Source of the DNA: Eucommia ulmoides
Lineage: Eukaryota; Streptophyta; Magnoliopsida; Garryales; Eucommiaceae
DNA length: 64,000 nucleotides
Direction of reading: 5' to 3'
NCBI GenBank assembly: GCA_016647705.1
Contig: CM028335.1
Span: 1,860,001 to 1,924,000, forward strand
How positions within the stretch are numbered: position 1 is the first letter of the stretch; every line of letters begins with the position of its first letter. The notes below the pieces were generated by a model, which saw only the letters and a list, made by a program, of their open reading frames with translations, did no database searches and had not been told where the DNA came from. The position numbers and the translations under genes are program-made. Positions 61,844 through 64,000 of this stretch are shown one piece after another.

Positions 61844-62684
61844 AATTTGTGAGGAAAAAAAAAGTTTCAGATAATCAGAAAGTCTTTTAAAAAATAGTCA
61901 GGTGCATGACAGTAGACTGTTGTTGTCCAAAAGTATAATGGAGTTATTGATCTGGACTGAAATGGGATGATTATGGAACTTTAGGGGTATAAAATATCAA
62001 AATCCCTTTACTTTGAAAAGAATTGATAACTACCGCAATGGTAGGTAAAATTTGGGGGGATCTTGTGACATTATCATTAACGATTGCACTCTCACACAAT
62101 TCCAATTGTTATAGTTTTTTGTTTGACTAAATCTTAAAGAGATGTCGTTCCCTATATATTCAACATTAAATTCAAAATTTAATTCTTAAAATGTTAGTTA
62201 AGGGAATCTAACATTGATTGACAAGAAAATGTAGTATTTGCTCTTACCGACGAGACTAACATGCAGTGTGATTGTCCATTAAGATATAGTGTAAATATAT
62301 ATATATATATTCAGATTTTTTTAGCCATGACCTTTTTTTTAAATATTTTTTCATTAAGAATTAATTTGAGGAGAATGCATTGATAAAATATTTAGGTGAT
62401 TGAAATGAGTTGATAAAATATTTAGGAGGGATCTGCTAAAAGAAATTCACAGTTCGCCGATTAAGTTTAAGTTAAATGTAATACAGGTTGAGAATGATCA
62501 TGACTCACTTCAATTTTTAAGAATACAACAACAATAACTAAGCCTTTGTCATACTTACGTAGGGTCGTCTACATAAATTCGTTTACACCATAATGAACGA
62601 TCAAGGACCATCTCCTTAATGAGTCAAGTCTTCAATTTTTAAGAATATTCACTTAGTAATTTAAAAAAAAATGCAAATCTCTTT

Positions 62685-62730
<46 letters not shown>

Positions 62731-63540
62731 TTTTTTTATTTTTTGGTTATAATCTTAAATTTTGCAATTCACTATTTATCCAATCTACCCAGTAGAGTAA
62801 TTTTTTGAAAAATTCAACAATTTTTTGAAAAGTTTAAAAATCACTTTATGTCATTAATATTACTGTAATTTTTTACATGAAAAAATTATAATGACTTTTA
62901 TGTAATATAGTAAATTTGAATTTTTTTAAAAAAAAATAGTGTAATGTGTTGACTACATGGACTAAACTTTTATATTCGTGGACGGTTCACCAAAAATTAT
63001 TTTTTATTTGATCCCTCAAAATTTAATACCATGGGTATAATATAGGGTTAATTACATTTTGTCTCTTGTGATTTGACCAAATTATACTTTATACTCTTAT
63101 GGTATTTTCATCATCAGTTACTCTCATATGATTCAAAATCAACTGTATTTGTTAAATATTTAACAAAAACGCATAAAATAACAAAATTATTCTTATACCT
63201 GAAATTGCTCCCAAAAAAAGGGACAAACGGTTGATCCACCCAGGGTATAAGTATCAATTGATATTAAATAAATCATTAATTTAACCTTTTGAGGTTTGGC
63301 GGTTAACGTTGTATTTTAGTCCGAATTGACCATAGGGATGAGTGATGATGAAACACTTTAGTAAAATAAAGTGCAATTAATCAAACTATAGAGGAAAAAA
63401 ATGTAATTAACCCTATAATCCATTTGTTTATGCAACCAAACATGCCTTGCATGACAATCATAAGCAAAGCCCCTGTCCTTGTTTAGTGTGAACCACCTAG
63501 CTACCCCCACCCCCCACCCCTACCCCACCCCACAAGGAAG
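60026..63540. other. Duplicated non-coding DNA
   Basis: Matches 21400-23781 and 26400-27600. Contains long (AT)n runs and no recognisable gene; an ATG-started frame at 60247 reads through element-like sequence without domain features. Confidence 0.55.
60789..60869. repeat. (AT)n microsatellite, about 40 units
   Basis: Pure AT dinucleotides for 80 bases; the left copy has only a few AT units at this place (22160-22178). Shorter runs are at 61100-61139, 61807-61839 and 62689-62726. Confidence 0.95.
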
Positions 63541-63590
63541 AAGTCTCACTACTATGCAAAGTAGTTGGCAATTTGGTAATCAATCCCCTT

Positions 63591-63597
63591 TATAAAT
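63591..63597 (+). promoter_or_regulatory. TATA box of the right DUF761 gene
   Basis: TATAAAT 58 bases before the start codon, in a promoter nearly identical to the left copy apart from a 16-base addition (63549-63564) just upstream. Confidence 0.6.
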
Positions 63598-63648
63598 CCA
63601 CACAAACAACACTTGAATATTGCCCCCACACAAAAAGAAAGAAAAAAA

Positions 63649-64000
63649 ATGGCTTCCCAATCTCCTCTAAAACTCCTCCACTCTCTTCATGTTTTCTCCA
63701 TGAAATCGCCTTCTTCTCCCTCCTCCCCCGCCGCCCTAATTACCTCCTCCGTGAAACTCAAAACCCTTCTCCACACCTTTGTCTTCTCCCACCTCATCCG
63801 CTTCTTGGCCAAGGCCAAGTCCCTCCTCCTCCTCCGAACTGCAGCCACCAAGAAAAGGAAGCTCTTCTTTGGCTCCTCCTCACGTAGACTGCACTACAAC
63901 TGGTGCTCCTCCCACGTTATGCCGGTGCCTTCTCCCGGAGACGGTGGTGGTGTGGCGGAGGCTGAGCGGCAGCTGGAGGAGTATCTACGGTGGGTAGAGG
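63649..64000 (+). CDS. DUF761-type protein (right copy), runs off the window
   Basis: The first 117 codons of a second copy of the gene at 27685. The frame is open to the window edge. Compared with the left copy it lacks part of the Ala run (S-S-P-A-A-L-I-T-S-S here) and the stretch H-R-L-L-Q-L-L-L-P, both in-frame deletions. The basic K-K-R-K-L-F-F and the V-M-P-V-P-S-P-G-D-G-G-G segments are unchanged. The C-terminal DUF761 motif lies outside the window, so completeness cannot be judged. Confidence 0.8.
   Translation, partial: MASQSPLKLLHSLHVFSMKSPSSPSSPAALITSSVKLKTLLHTFVFSHLIRFLAKAKSLLLLRTAATKKRKLFFGSSSRRLHYNWCSSHVMPVPSPGDGGGVAEAERQLEEYLRWVE

Larger units (their letters stand above)
56026..64000 (+). 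repeat. Right copy of duplicated block B
   Basis: Collinear with the left copy 11850-28005 once the three left-unit insertions are removed. Homology begins immediately at the edge of the LTR retroelement (cagtatataaac at 56031 versus 11851). It reaches the window end inside the DUF761 gene. Confidence 0.85.

Overview
This is nuclear DNA of a flowering plant, most likely a eudicot; I cannot name the species. Evidence: very A/T-rich intergenic DNA, GT-AG introns, plant-only gene families (a DUF761-type protein, a LysM mini-protein, a MED26-like protein) and plant transposon families (SIRE-like and Ty3-type solo LTRs, CACTA, hAT MITE, L1-type LINE, tRNA-derived SINEs, a large retrotransposon derivative). 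Few real host genes are present: a two-exon secreted LysM gene (3451-3838, minus), a DUF7138-like gene (43741-44394, plus), a MED26-like gene (46715-47443, minus) and two copies of a DUF761-type gene (27685-28239, and 63649 running off the window end, both plus). Everything else is repeats, gene fragments and transposons.

The window is built mainly from a large direct duplication. The left unit (about 4.16-28.2 kb) and right unit (about 43.87-64.0 kb) carry the same markers in the same order: DUF7138-like locus, LINE remnant, MED26-like locus, a long non-coding block, DUF761 gene. The left unit has a broken DUF7138 copy and a split, stop-containing MED26-like copy; the right unit holds the intact versions. 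Since duplication the left unit carries three insertions absent from the right: a 4.3 kb CACTA element (12305-16632), a 2.1 kb SIRE-like solo LTR (17013-19135) and a 2.6 kb solo LTR (23782-26352). The right unit instead has an inverted second copy of the MED26-like locus (49010-50953), which with 46938-48905 forms a palindrome of about 4 kb, and a truncated non-coding LTR element (50946-56023).

Between the units (28.2-43.7 kb) lie a SINE, a reversed SIRE-like LTR fragment, a lectin-receptor-kinase gene fragment, many copies of a long-TIR MITE family, and a full-length but dead L1-type LINE (35123-41319, minus) with a 17-bp target-site duplication.

The most interesting items are: the CACTA element, which has no transposase but carries spliced-gene fragments of an SH3/BAR-domain protein and a tonoplast monosaccharide transporter (Pack-CACTA); the MED26-like head-to-head palindrome; the LINE ORF1 carrying an in-frame 27-residue tandem repeat; and the DUF7138 locus whose flanks recur with the coding region cleanly missing. 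I found no CRISPR array, tRNA, rRNA or prokaryote-type operon, and nothing that I would call a wholly new molecular system.
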